Shown here: positions 16,102-23,160 of the stretch, in pieces
Numbering within the stretch: the stretch's first letter is position 1
Layout: the number at the start of each line of letters is the position of its first letter
Source of the DNA: a virus
Virus record (IMG/VR): IMGVR_UViG_3300042539_000720
Location: 1 to 27,516 of that record
Strand: one strand, 5' to 3'
Length of the DNA: 27,516 nt
Notes under the pieces: generated by a model
Told to the model about the DNA's origin: nothing
Database searches by the model: none
The model's input: only the letters and a program-made list of their open reading frames with translations
Translations under genes and position numbers: made by a program

Positions 16102-16127
16102 GGGGGAGGCGGGCGACCGCCTCCCCC
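16102..16127 (-). terminator. GC-rich hairpin ending the early gene block
   Basis: GGGGGAGGCGG and CCGCCTCCCCC form a perfect 11-bp stem around a 4-base loop, starting 7 bases after the TAA stop of the 247-aa gene. No U-tract follows on the minus strand. It marks the end of the early/middle transcription unit and is a plausible U-less terminator. Confidence 0.7.
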
Positions 16128-16133
16128 GCGATG

Positions 16134-16877
16134 TTAGAGCCTGTCGAACCCGACGACCTTGAACTGTCCGTGTGACTGCGAGCGGAGCGCGCCGAAGCCG
16201 GAGTCCTGCAAGTAAAGGAGGATCATCTTCCACTGGTCGGCGGTGATCCGCTCCTTGTGCTCGCTCGGGTCGATGATCGATCGGATCACGAACCGGATGC
16301 GCGCCTTTTCGACGTAGTCGTACTGTGTCAAGGTACTCCTCGCTCCCTGCGGCCCGGGGACGACGCCGTGCTGCGTCCACGTCCCGTCGGGCTCCGTCCG
16401 CCCCAAATGGATGCGCTGCCCTTCGACGAACACCCACTCCGCGAGCGCGTTCTTCGGACCCTTGCGCGTCTTCCCCCACCGGTCGCCGCTGAAAAGGACG
16501 GCGACGGCTTCCTTGAGCCCGGCCTTGAGCTGCCGGGACTCGAGGTAGAGCCCCTGTTCGTCGCGCTTGAACGTGTTGCCGTGCCGCTCCGCGCCGACCT
16601 TTTCGGAGGCGGCCATGATCTCCTCGAGCGTCGCGTTCTCCGGGGTCTCGACACCGAGGTCGAGCAGGGTCTGCCGGACGATGCTCGCGAGCTCGGCGTC
16701 CGAATCGGGGCCGAGACCCATCTTCGACCGAATCCACCCGGCGATCAGGTCCGGCTTCTGCGGGACACCGCCCATCACCTTGTCGAGGAACTGGCACTCG
16801 ACCTGGTACCGGATGTAGAGCCCGTCGGTCATCTCGTCGAACACGCCCACGATGGGCTCGGTGAACGTTGCGGTCAT
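16134..16877 (-). CDS. unknown early protein with RAMP-like C-terminal motif
   Basis: This 247-aa protein is the last gene of the early block. The N-terminus has GLYIRYQVECQFLDKVMGGV followed by PDLIAGWIRSKMG. The middle has GLYLESRQLKAGLKEAVAVLF. The C-terminus has VPGPQGARSTLTQYDYVEKA, then ARIRFVIRSI, then LLYLQDSGFGALRSQSHGQF. The last stretch resembles the glycine-rich loop near the C-terminus of RAMP (Cas6/Cas7-like) RNA-binding proteins, and the pattern of a strand, a K-rich helix and a late helix-G-loop also fits. This is resemblance by eye only. Start ATG has AGAGGAG upstream. Confidence 0.8.
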   Translation of the reverse strand: MTATFTEPIVGVFDEMTDGLYIRYQVECQFLDKVMGGVPQKPDLIAGWIRSKMGLGPDSDAELASIVRQTLLDLGVETPENATLEEIMAASEKVGAERHGNTFKRDEQGLYLESRQLKAGLKEAVAVLFSGDRWGKTRKGPKNALAEWVFVEGQRIHLGRTEPDGTWTQHGVVPGPQGARSTLTQYDYVEKARIRFVIRSIIDPSEHKERITADQWKMILLYLQDSGFGALRSQSHGQFKVVGFDRL

Positions 16878-16900
16878 CTGTCGCTCCTCTGTCCGCTAGG

Positions 16901-17500
16901 CTATCCCGCCCGGCGAATATCCGATATGCGCGCGTGTAGGATGCGGTTCGCGATCCGCTCGGCTTCCTCCTCGCTGACGACGTCCGAAGCGACCTGCCCC
17001 GGCTGGAGACGGCTGGCGATCTCTCGACAGAGTGTCGCCCGGCGATGCGCGACCACGGACTCGGTGTCGCGGATCTGCGCGGCGACGAGGAGCTCCTCGC
17101 GGGTCATCGAGAGGAGCGGAACCTCGACCGCGGTGTCCGGGTGACGCTCGAAGAACCTCGCGACCGCGTCGTCTTCGACACCCGAGCGGACCCGGGCGAC
17201 GATCTCGGCGCGCTTGCGTGCGTTGAGCCTACCATGACGGAATGGGGGATTGTCAACCGACGCGACCTCGACCGGCTTCGGTTCGTGATCCTCGACGGCG
17301 AGCGCGGTGTCCCCGGCGACGGCGCGGTGAGCGAACATCCGCAGCGACTCCATTACCAGAGACTCCAGGATCGCCGGAGACGCGCCGTACCGCTGCACTG
17401 CGAGGGAGACAATCTGTTCGACCGTCGCGCCTTCTTCGTGCCTCTTTTTGGCCCACTGCAAGTAGCCGTAGACGACGGGGAACTCGTCGGCGTTCTTCAC
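16901..17500 (-). CDS. unknown early protein, 199 aa
   Basis: The product begins with GTG at 17500, preceded by GAGGAGG seven bases upstream. It is largely helical, with an N-terminal segment EEGATVEQIVSLAVQRYGAS that looks like a small helical fold. A basic middle (GRLNARKRAEIVARVRSGVEDDAV) and LLSMTREELLVAAQIRDTES follow. No catalytic or metal motifs are evident. It lies between the RusA-like gene and the RAMP-like gene in the same transcription unit. Function not recognised. Confidence 0.8.
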   Translation of the reverse strand: MKNADEFPVVYGYLQWAKKRHEEGATVEQIVSLAVQRYGASPAILESLVMESLRMFAHRAVAGDTALAVEDHEPKPVEVASVDNPPFRHGRLNARKRAEIVARVRSGVEDDAVARFFERHPDTAVEVPLLSMTREELLVAAQIRDTESVVAHRRATLCREIASRLQPGQVASDVVSEEEAERIANRILHARISDIRRAG

Positions 17501-17502
17501 TG

Positions 17503-17880
17503 CTAGACCTCCTCGAGGGTGATCACGGTCACGCCCAGGCGGGACGTGCGGTCGATGTCGATGCCACGGATGCGGAGGATGCGGTCGTCGATGCCGAGGG
17601 CGTCGGCGATCCCGTCGATCGCCGCTTTACAGGATGCGAGGACGTTGTCTTCGTCCCGGAGCCCGACCCGGCGCGGCTCCCACGAGACGCGGATACGGTA
17701 GCCGATCGTCGTCGCCGTCGCGACTCGGGACCGCTCCGCCTGACTCATCGCGGCGAACGTCGCCAGTCGCGCGGCGGACCGGAACTTCGCCGCCGCCTTC
17801 GCCTTCGGTGCCCAATGGATGCGCGCGTTCGGCGACAGCGCACGCGGCGGGGTCATCGGGATCACGATGTCGATCACCAC
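17503..17880 (-). CDS. rusA: RusA-like Holliday junction resolvase
   Basis: This protein of about 125 aa has the RusA pattern: IPMTPPRALSPNARIHW near the N-terminus, DEDNVLASCKAAIDGIADAL (Asp76, Asp78, Lys85, Asp89) and a GIDDRILRIRG segment with Asp98-Asp99. RusA dimers cut four-way junctions before packaging. GTG at 17880 (7 bases from GGAGG) is preferred; the GTG at 17877, giving a 4-base GTGA overlap with the upstream stop, is the alternative. The longer in-frame extension to 18132 is a shadow. Confidence 0.9.
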   Translation of the reverse strand: MVIDIVIPMTPPRALSPNARIHWAPKAKAAAKFRSAARLATFAAMSQAERSRVATATTIGYRIRVSWEPRRVGLRDEDNVLASCKAAIDGIADALGIDDRILRIRGIDIDRTSRLGVTVITLEEV

Positions 17881-18194
17881 GGCGGGGCCTCCACGGTCGC
17901 GAGGTCGATCGCCGGGAGTGCTTGCCGCTGCACCGCGTCGATCGTCGCGTGACACTCGAGACAGAGCGGCGTCGAGTCGGCGAGCACGGCGAGGAGGATG
18001 TCCGACCGGCGGTTGAGCTGGGCGGCGTTGACGGTGAACGTCGTCCGCTCCGGGTGCCTCGGCGCGAGGACGCCAGCCGGTGCGCCGCAGATCTGGCAGG
18101 TCCCGTGTTGCTCTCGCACGCGCCGGAACCACTGCACCCGGCGGGTCCGGCGGGTCTGGTAGAACCTCTGGTATCGGGTATCTGTGACGGTCAC
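17874..18194 (-). CDS. HNH-like zinc protein, catalytic His not evident
   Basis: This 106-aa protein starts with GTG at 18194 after AGGAGACCAC. It has CQICGAPAG near residue 34 and LCLECHATIDAVQRQ near 77, the two Cys pairs that frame an HNH fold, with a basic N-terminus (RRTRRVQWFRRVREQHG). Between them, TTFTVNAAQLNRRSDI occupies the place where HNH enzymes normally show their His-His or Asp-His, and no His is visible there. It may be an inactive or divergent HNH protein. It overlaps the RusA-like gene. Confidence 0.75.
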   Translation of the reverse strand: MTVTDTRYQRFYQTRRTRRVQWFRRVREQHGTCQICGAPAGVLAPRHPERTTFTVNAAQLNRRSDILLAVLADSTPLCLECHATIDAVQRQALPAIDLATVEAPPW

Positions 18195-18202
18195 GTGGTC
18201 TC

Positions 18203-18658
18203 CTAGACTGCTAGACGGCGGACGGTGATCCCTGCACCGACGAGCTCCCGCTCGACAGCGTCCCACCCGGCGACCGATCCCGCGAGCGGGAACGTGACCG
18301 AGCGCACGCCGACGGCGATGAGGAGCAGGGCGCACGACGGACACGGCGCGAGGGTGACGAGCGCGTCGGTGCGGTTGAGCTCGACCCCGTTGCGGGCTGC
18401 GGTGGCGATCGCGTCGGCTTCGGCGTGGAGGTGGCGAGCGTGGTCGCGACCCGCGCCGGCGGACCCCTTCGGCACCCACGCGCACCCGACCTCGAAGCAG
18501 GTCTCGACGGGTCGCGGCGTCCGGTTGTAGCCGGTGGCGATGACGACGCCGGAGCGGACGAACGCCGCGCCGACCTCGGCGACGGGACACGTCGTCTCGT
18601 TCTTCGCCTGGTTCGCGAGCGCGCGGAGGAGGCGGGTCGCCTCGCTGTCACTGATCAC
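18203..18658 (-). CDS. dCMP/cytidine deaminase-like protein
   Basis: This 151-aa protein has the zinc-dependent deaminase signature HAE (78-80, in HLHAEADAI) and PCPSC (105-109), with GYNRTPRP in the substrate region. The known reaction for the phage family is dCMP to dUMP, feeding thymidylate synthesis, or a related nucleoside deamination. Start is GTG at 18658 with a weak purine-rich site (AAGGGG) upstream. Length is normal for the family. Specificity for dCMP rather than another nucleotide is inferred. Confidence 0.88.
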   Translation of the reverse strand: MISDSEATRLLRALANQAKNETTCPVAEVGAAFVRSGVVIATGYNRTPRPVETCFEVGCAWVPKGSAGAGRDHARHLHAEADAIATAARNGVELNRTDALVTLAPCPSCALLLIAVGVRSVTFPLAGSVAGWDAVERELVGAGITVRRLAV

Positions 18659-18661
18659 CCG

Positions 18662-18886
18662 CTACCCCTTCAGCCGATAGGGGACGCCGTCGTCGTCGAT
18701 CGCCCATCGGGTGTAGTCGCCTTCGCCTTCCTTCACGACGACCTGCGCGCGCTCTTTCGCCTCGCACTCGTTGCACGAGTACGCACGCCGCCGACGCTTG
18801 AGACACCGCGCGTCGATCCGGTAGGCGTCGTCGGGGAGCGTTCGCGAACACGTGTAGCACCGGAGCCCGGTCTCTGTTGCCGTCAC
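18662..18886 (-). CDS. small zinc-ribbon protein, 74 aa
   Basis: Starting at GTG 18886 (GTGA overlap with the upstream stop), the protein has CYTC near residue 10 and CNEC near 38, a four-cysteine zinc ribbon with a basic insert (CLKRRRRAYS). An acidic C-terminal half follows (VVKEGEGDYTRWAIDDDGVPY). It probably binds zinc and perhaps nucleic acid. The in-frame extension to 19141 is a shadow of the next gene. No specific function is recognised. Confidence 0.8.
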   Translation of the reverse strand: MTATETGLRCYTCSRTLPDDAYRIDARCLKRRRRAYSCNECEAKERAQVVVKEGEGDYTRWAIDDDGVPYRLKG

Positions 18887-19245
18887 TCGTCTTCCTCCTC
18901 GATCACCGTGAACTCTTCGGCTGTCGCCCATATGCGCCACCCGTCCATCGGGCCGCCGTAGATCTCGATGAGCCACCCGCGCTCGCGACCGGTCGCCGCG
19001 TACTCGACGATCTTCGCCTCCCGGCCCGCGTAGAGCGCGACCTCGTTCGGTGTCCAGTGCTTCGGCTTGTCGAGGATGCGGACCATGTCGCCGACGCCGA
19101 AGTCCTGCGAGTCCGCCCAGCATTGGAAGCACATCGTCCACTTGCTCGCATCGTCCGCGGTCTTCGGGTAGATCGCGAGCTCCGACCGCCGGTATCCGCG
19201 TTCGCAGAAGTCGCAGCGCAGGAGGTTCGGGTTCGGTCGCTCCAC
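18883..19245 (-). CDS. zinc-ribbon protein with SH3-like C-terminal part
   Basis: The start is GTG 19245, with GAGGAGG six to seven bases upstream, giving 120 aa. Residues 10-40 carry CDFC and CFQC, a second zinc ribbon. The C-terminal half (GDMVRILDKPKHWTPNEVAL, then GREAKIVEYAATG and WLIEIYGG) resembles a small SH3/KOW-like barrel, by eye only. The upstream in-frame extension to 19467 lacks a ribosome binding site and overlaps the next gene, so it is excluded. Confidence 0.8.
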   Translation of the reverse strand: MERPNPNLLRCDFCERGYRRSELAIYPKTADDASKWTMCFQCWADSQDFGVGDMVRILDKPKHWTPNEVALYAGREAKIVEYAATGRERGWLIEIYGGPMDGWRIWATAEEFTVIEEEDE

Positions 19246-19255
19246 GGCTTCCTCC

Positions 19256-19705
19256 TCAGAACGGACACGGATCGGAGCAGAGCTCCACGACGACCGCCCA
19301 CTGCTTCGCCAAGTCGGGACCCGTGTCCCCGGTCGTCTCCGAATAATCGAGACCGTAGCGCGAATAGAGCGTCTCCCGAACACCAGGCGATAGACGAATC
19401 GCGAGCACCCGAGCAGCGCGCTGATTGCGGAGGATAGCCTCCCGGATACCCTCCAGATAGAGAGCATCTCCTATCACCTTCCGTTGCCGTTCATCGTACT
19501 TGTCGTGTCCGTGGTTGTCAAGGTCGGCGACCCACTCCGCCCGCCCTTCGTAGAGCGGCTGGCGGATCGCGACGAGCTGCAGGAGGGGTATCGTATCGTA
19601 GACCAGTCGCTCGATCTCGGCGACCCGCCCCTTGTCGTCCGTCGTCACCGCGACCCGCTGCGGGTTGCCGACGGTGAGGACGAGCCGCTTCCGTGCCGTC
19701 GTCAT
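19256..19705 (-). CDS. unknown early protein, 149 aa
   Basis: The ATG at 19705 overlaps the upstream stop by ATGA, indicating translational coupling. The protein begins MTTARKRLVLTVGNPQRVAV and ends VVVELCSDPCPF, with two nearby cysteines at the extreme C-terminus. A middle segment (DLDNHGHDKYDERQRKVIGD) is rich in His, Asp and Lys. I do not recognise a family. Confidence 0.78.
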   Translation of the reverse strand: MTTARKRLVLTVGNPQRVAVTTDDKGRVAEIERLVYDTIPLLQLVAIRQPLYEGRAEWVADLDNHGHDKYDERQRKVIGDALYLEGIREAILRNQRAARVLAIRLSPGVRETLYSRYGLDYSETTGDTGPDLAKQWAVVVELCSDPCPF

Positions 19706-20061
19706 CGGGCGTCCTCCGGGAGCCGGTACAGCCCGGCGTAGATGTCGGTCGATGCCTTGATCGCGTCGCTCAGGATCTCGTATCGGGCGAGCCTCTGCAT
19801 CCACATCCGCTCCCGATCGTCCACCGGCGTCCCGTCGCCCAGGTCGCCGATGTCGTCGGCGGCGGCGTCGAGCCACTCGTGGAGCCGGAGCCGTTCTTCG
19901 TCGATCACCTGCCGGAGCGGATCGACCTTGCGCCGTCGCCGCGTCTCCCGTTGCGCGGCGTTCTTGACATCGGCGACCCCCTGCGCTTCGACGAGGAGCT
20001 GCCACGCTCCGATCATGCTCCGGAACCGCTCGACCGCTCCCTCGTCCATTTCAACCGTCAT
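19702..20061 (-). CDS. unknown charged helical protein, 119 aa
   Basis: ATG 20061 (MTVEMDEGAVERFRSMIGAW) is chosen because GGAG lies at 20071-20068. The longer frame to 20202 would run through an AT-rich repeat cluster that looks regulatory. The product is strongly charged and mostly helical, with ETRRRRKVDPLRQVIDEERL in the middle. It is the first gene of the block downstream of the operator cluster, so it may be regulated by it. Function unknown. Confidence 0.75.
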   Translation of the reverse strand: MTVEMDEGAVERFRSMIGAWQLLVEAQGVADVKNAAQRETRRRRKVDPLRQVIDEERLRLHEWLDAAADDIGDLGDGTPVDDRERMWMQRLARYEILSDAIKASTDIYAGLYRLPEDAR

Positions 20062-20082
20062 CGCGCACTCCAGGCGTTTAAT

Positions 20083-20210
20083 GTTTGACGTGTTTGAAAC
20101 CGTGTCAAACACGATTATCCGCGACCCATCCGTGGTTTTCTCCATGTGTTTGACGTTTGACGACTTGCAAGGTTTTTGGGTGTAACGCGTAAAACGTGTC
20201 AAACTTCAAA
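20083..20210 (-). promoter_or_regulatory. operator or iteron cluster built on TTTGAC half-sites
   Basis: The 151-base gap between the primase gene and the 119-aa gene is AT-richer than its surroundings. It holds about seven copies of TTTGAC/GTCAAA-like half-sites (20083-20090, 20089-20097, 20105-20113, 20148-20154, 20155-20161, 20197-20204, 20205-20211). CGTGTTTGA (20089-20097) and TCAAACACG (20105-20113) form a perfect 9-bp inverted repeat with a 7-base spacer. A perfect minus-strand TTGACA (20108-20103) lies in this repeat, with AACATT at 17-base spacing. Candidate repressor-controlled promoter or replication origin. Confidence 0.7.
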
Positions 20211-20212
20211 CG

Positions 20213-22531
20213 CTACCGGTCCGGGATGCCGATTTCCCCGCCGGCGACGACGATCATGTCGTTCCGGATCAGGCTGTCGACGGCCTTTCCAAAGTCTGAA
20301 GCCGTCCACCGCCTCGACCCACATTGCATCTGCAACGCTCGCCGGGGCATCGGACCGCGCCGGGTAAGGACATCGATGATGCGCGCCTCGAGCTTGTGGG
20401 TGACGCTGACACCCCACAGGCGCATGAGGTTCCGGATGTTCTCCCACGACCACTCGACGAGCGCGATCGCCGCCTCGAGGTGCGCGCGCTCGAGGTAGCG
20501 CGCGCCGTCGCTCACGGCGTAGACCGTCGCGATCTTGAGCCCGATCACCTGGTGGCGTTCGCGCATCGACGCTTCGGCCTCGTCGTAGCCCTTCGACCGG
20601 TTGATCCGGTCATACCACTCCGCGTTGAGGGCTTCGGCCTCCGAGGTCATCGGCATCGTGTACTGCGACCCGTAGGTCTGGTATCCGATGATCGCGCGCC
20701 TCAGGGCCTCGTAGAGCTCTACGGCGGCATCCTCGGGAAGTGCGCCTTCCTTCGCGAGCTTGCGGCTGAGCCCGCCGATGCCGGGGATGTAGAGCCACCG
20801 GTTCGCGAACCCGGAAAAGATGTCTTCGTCGCGGATCATGTCCGCGAACCGGCCCGGCTGGCCGGCGGCGATGACCGACACAAAGGGGAGGATCGCCCGC
20901 GATCCCTTGTCCGCCCTCGCCCGGATGCTGTTCACCTCGAGGACCGGCGGCGTGTCCCACGACTCGAGGAGCGTGTCGAGCACGCCGCCCGCCCCCTTGC
21001 GCTGCGCGATCGACAACAGCTTGTTGATCTCCGAGATGTAGCAGAGCTGGTTAGGTTGATCCGCTAGCAGGGCGACGAGACCCTCGCCCGATGTCACGTT
21101 GCGGGCCATCCCGTAGAACGGGGTCTCGGTCGTGCGCCGGACCTTCTCCCGGATGCCGGGGAGGGAGATCGCCCTTCTAATAGCAGAGTCTTTTTTCGAG
21201 CTCCCGGACAGCCCGAGCAGGAGGACGAACTGGTTCACGAACAGGCCCTCGCCGAAGTCGAGGGCGACCTGCCTCCCGATCATCGCCCCGGCGACGGCGA
21301 GCGCGCACCCGAGGTGATACTGCTCCGCCGCTTCGGTGGTCGGTTCGGCGATGTCGCGGTACTGACGGAACCACCCGTACCACGCCGCGTCGGGGAACGG
21401 GGTGACGGTGAACGACGAATCGAACGTCGGCGGCTCGCCCGGAGCCGCGCCGTCGCCGACCCGGTGCGTGCCCATCTTGAGGGTGACGCCGGTCGCCGGT
21501 CGCACCGTGTCGAGGATCGCCTCGATGGCCACGAGCTCTGATGCCGACAGCTGGTCCTTGATCGCGTACCAGCCCCGGGTATCTAGACCCCGCTCGTGTC
21601 GGCTGTAGGACGTCCGCACCGCGGTGCGCCGGTCTTCGCCCTCGACCCCGTCGGCGAGCTGCTCCACGATCGCGGCGGCGTCCTCTTCCTTGACCCCCGC
21701 CTTCGCGCAGAGCCCGCCGATCGCGAGCGCAACCTCGTGGCGATGGCCCTCGGTCCACAGTCGCCGGAAGTGACCGGCGAGCGCGGTGATGCCGTCGGAG
21801 GACAGGCTGCCGGTCGTCGGCGTCGGCAGCGCGCGGAGGCGATCCTGTCGCGGCTTCGTCGCCGTCCCCGCGATCTGTGCCAGCTCGTCGAGATCGACCA
21901 CGCCGGGGTGATCCCAGATCACCTCCGTCGGTCGCCGGTTGCCGCCCTTGCAATTGCGCGACAGCGGCAGCCGGAGGATGCGCGTCCCGGCGTCGCTCAC
22001 CTGCCGGTCGGCGAGCTCCTGCCCGGCGGCGGCGTTGATCCGGGCGATGATTGCCTTGTACGCCTCGCCGATCGCCGGGACGTCGTCCGGCCCGTTGTCG
22101 CCCAGGCGCATCACGCCGAGGAGCCCGTGGCCCGTGTAGGCGAGGGTGTGGACCGGGATCGCGGTCTCGGCGAGGATCTCTTCGACGTGCTTGCGCATGC
22201 TCTGACAGAGGCTGTGGACCTCGCCGTCGGACATCGCGAGCACGACCGCCGGCTGCTCATCGAGCCACGGCGCGAGGTCGAAGTCGAAGCCGAGGATCGC
22301 GACGCTCGCGAGATTCTCCGACCGGCGACCCGACGACCGCGACACCGTGCCCGGCGCGAACCGTCCCGACGCGACGTAGAAGTCGGCGTCCTCCGGGATC
22401 GGGTCGTCTGCGCAGTCGAGGAGCCGGACGTGGTGCATGCCCTTTTCGCCCTTGCGGACGACGATCGTCTCCTGTCCCTCGCGGTCGCTGACACCGAGGG
22501 AGGCTACCGCCTCCCGGAACGTCGCCATCAT
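20213..22531 (-). CDS. primase-polymerase / DUF3987-type helicase
   Basis: This protein of about 772 aa has N-terminal features of archaeo-eukaryotic primases: LGFDFDLAPW with Asp83 and Asp85, AYTGHGLLGVMRL, and RILRLPLSRNCKGGN. A DUF3987/YfjI-like ATPase follows from about residue 380, with LGCALAVAGAMIGRQVAL and a Walker A variant GLSGSSKKDS (440-449), then CYISEINKLLS and VIAAGQPGRF. The last 60 residues look like a winged helix. It is the likely replication initiator-helicase. ATG 22531 (or 22528) follows AGAGGAG; the frame to 22582 crosses a hairpin and is rejected. Confidence 0.87.
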   Translation of the reverse strand: MMATFREAVASLGVSDREGQETIVVRKGEKGMHHVRLLDCADDPIPEDADFYVASGRFAPGTVSRSSGRRSENLASVAILGFDFDLAPWLDEQPAVVLAMSDGEVHSLCQSMRKHVEEILAETAIPVHTLAYTGHGLLGVMRLGDNGPDDVPAIGEAYKAIIARINAAAGQELADRQVSDAGTRILRLPLSRNCKGGNRRPTEVIWDHPGVVDLDELAQIAGTATKPRQDRLRALPTPTTGSLSSDGITALAGHFRRLWTEGHRHEVALAIGGLCAKAGVKEEDAAAIVEQLADGVEGEDRRTAVRTSYSRHERGLDTRGWYAIKDQLSASELVAIEAILDTVRPATGVTLKMGTHRVGDGAAPGEPPTFDSSFTVTPFPDAAWYGWFRQYRDIAEPTTEAAEQYHLGCALAVAGAMIGRQVALDFGEGLFVNQFVLLLGLSGSSKKDSAIRRAISLPGIREKVRRTTETPFYGMARNVTSGEGLVALLADQPNQLCYISEINKLLSIAQRKGAGGVLDTLLESWDTPPVLEVNSIRARADKGSRAILPFVSVIAAGQPGRFADMIRDEDIFSGFANRWLYIPGIGGLSRKLAKEGALPEDAAVELYEALRRAIIGYQTYGSQYTMPMTSEAEALNAEWYDRINRSKGYDEAEASMRERHQVIGLKIATVYAVSDGARYLERAHLEAAIALVEWSWENIRNLMRLWGVSVTHKLEARIIDVLTRRGPMPRRALQMQCGSRRWTASDFGKAVDSLIRNDMIVVAGGEIGIPDR

Positions 22532-22552
22532 CGTCTCTCCTCTGTGTACCCT

Positions 22553-22602
22553 CTCGTCTGTGACGTCCCGGGATGCTACCACCCCGGGACGCGGCAGACG
22601 AG
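22553..22602 (-). promoter_or_regulatory. two-tier hairpin in front of the primase-helicase gene
   Basis: CTCGTCTG (22553-22560) pairs with CAGACGAG (22595-22602), and inside it CGTCCCGGG (22564-22572) pairs with CCCGGGACG (22583-22591). The inner loop is 10 bases and a 3-by-3 internal loop separates the stems. It fills the intergenic gap and ends about 20 bases upstream of the primase start. It could attenuate the primase message or stabilise the mRNA. Confidence 0.7.
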
Positions 22603-22605
22603 ACG

Positions 22606-23100
22606 CTACTCCGCGTCGTTCCAGAGATCCTTCTTCGGGGCCGCCTTCTTCGCCGGCCGACTCGAGACGTACTTCACGACGAGGTACCCCTTGCTGTTGA
22701 CCTCGCCCTTCGTCGACAGGATGATGCGCTTCCCGATGAGGTCGTCGAAGTCCACGTCTTCGCCGGTCTTGAGGTCGCGACCGATCGCGGCGACGATCAC
22801 CTCGCGGAGCCGCGCCTTCGGTCCGACCTTGAGGCCGAACATCGTCGAGAACAGGCCGCCCGCCTGTTCGTGTCCGCTGCCGATCTCCCAGAGGAGGCGG
22901 ACCATCGTCGAGGTCCCGAACGCTTCGGACGTGAGCTCGAACGGGTCGGAGTAGCCGACGAGGGTGACGGGCTTCTCGCCGTCCTCGACGTCCTCGAGCA
23001 TGACGGCCTGGCTGAACGGCTTCTCGACGACCCGGTCGCCGTCGAGGACGTGGAAGATGTTCTCGGTGTTCCCTGCGGTTGCGCTGATCGTGAGGCCCAT
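22606..23100 (-). CDS. unknown replication-module protein, possible ssDNA-binding protein
   Basis: This 164-aa protein starts at ATG 23100 with AGGAGACAGC upstream. A beta-rich core (EKPVTLVGYSDPFEL, then TMVRLLWEIGSG, then RIILSTKGEVNSKGYLVVKY) is followed by a basic linker (RPAKKAAPKK) and an acidic aromatic tip DLWNDAE. A flexible linker ending in an acidic tip is typical of single-stranded DNA-binding proteins. Position next to the primase-helicase supports this, but the family is not recognised and the role is inference. Confidence 0.8.
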   Translation of the reverse strand: MGLTISATAGNTENIFHVLDGDRVVEKPFSQAVMLEDVEDGEKPVTLVGYSDPFELTSEAFGTSTMVRLLWEIGSGHEQAGGLFSTMFGLKVGPKARLREVIVAAIGRDLKTGEDVDFDDLIGKRIILSTKGEVNSKGYLVVKYVSSRPAKKAAPKKDLWNDAE

Positions 23101-23160
23101 GCTGTCTCCTATGCTCTCGTTACGCTGCTACGATCCGATGTGCGCTGAGATCTGTAATTC

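Larger units (their letters stand above)
14878..16133. other. 1.25-kb gene-poor region with repeats, skew and a plus-strand RNA signal
   Basis: No convincing protein gene is present on either strand. The plus strand is strongly G-rich over C: row 15301-15360 has 26 G and 10 C, row 15361-15420 has 29 G and about 12 C, while coding row 13501-13560 is near 21 to 20. Short motifs recur: TAGTCG about nine times (near 14944, 14997, 15110, 15345, 15379, 15788, 15829, 15995, 16055), CTTGTC-type motifs about nine times, and CTTGTC-N-TGTCGATAGCGGCG twice (15222, 15735). GTCGTTCGTCGTG occurs at 14999 and 15413. It also holds a long inverted repeat and a terminator. Candidate packaging site, origin or RNA locus. 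Confidence 0.75.

Noticed and set aside
17225-17255. TTGACAAT followed by TGGTAGGCT on the minus strand
   Set aside because: The spacer is 19 bases and the site is inside the 199-aa gene with no downstream start; kept only as a weak internal promoter possibility.
19493-19521. TTGACA-N17-TACGAT promoter-like match
   Set aside because: It lies inside the coding sequence of the 149-aa gene, where the bases are explained by LDNHGHDKYD codons, and no gene starts shortly downstream.
20062-20202. 47-codon N-terminal extension of the 119-aa gene
   Set aside because: It would cover the TTTGAC repeat cluster and promoter-like elements, and a good GGAG site supports ATG 20061 instead.
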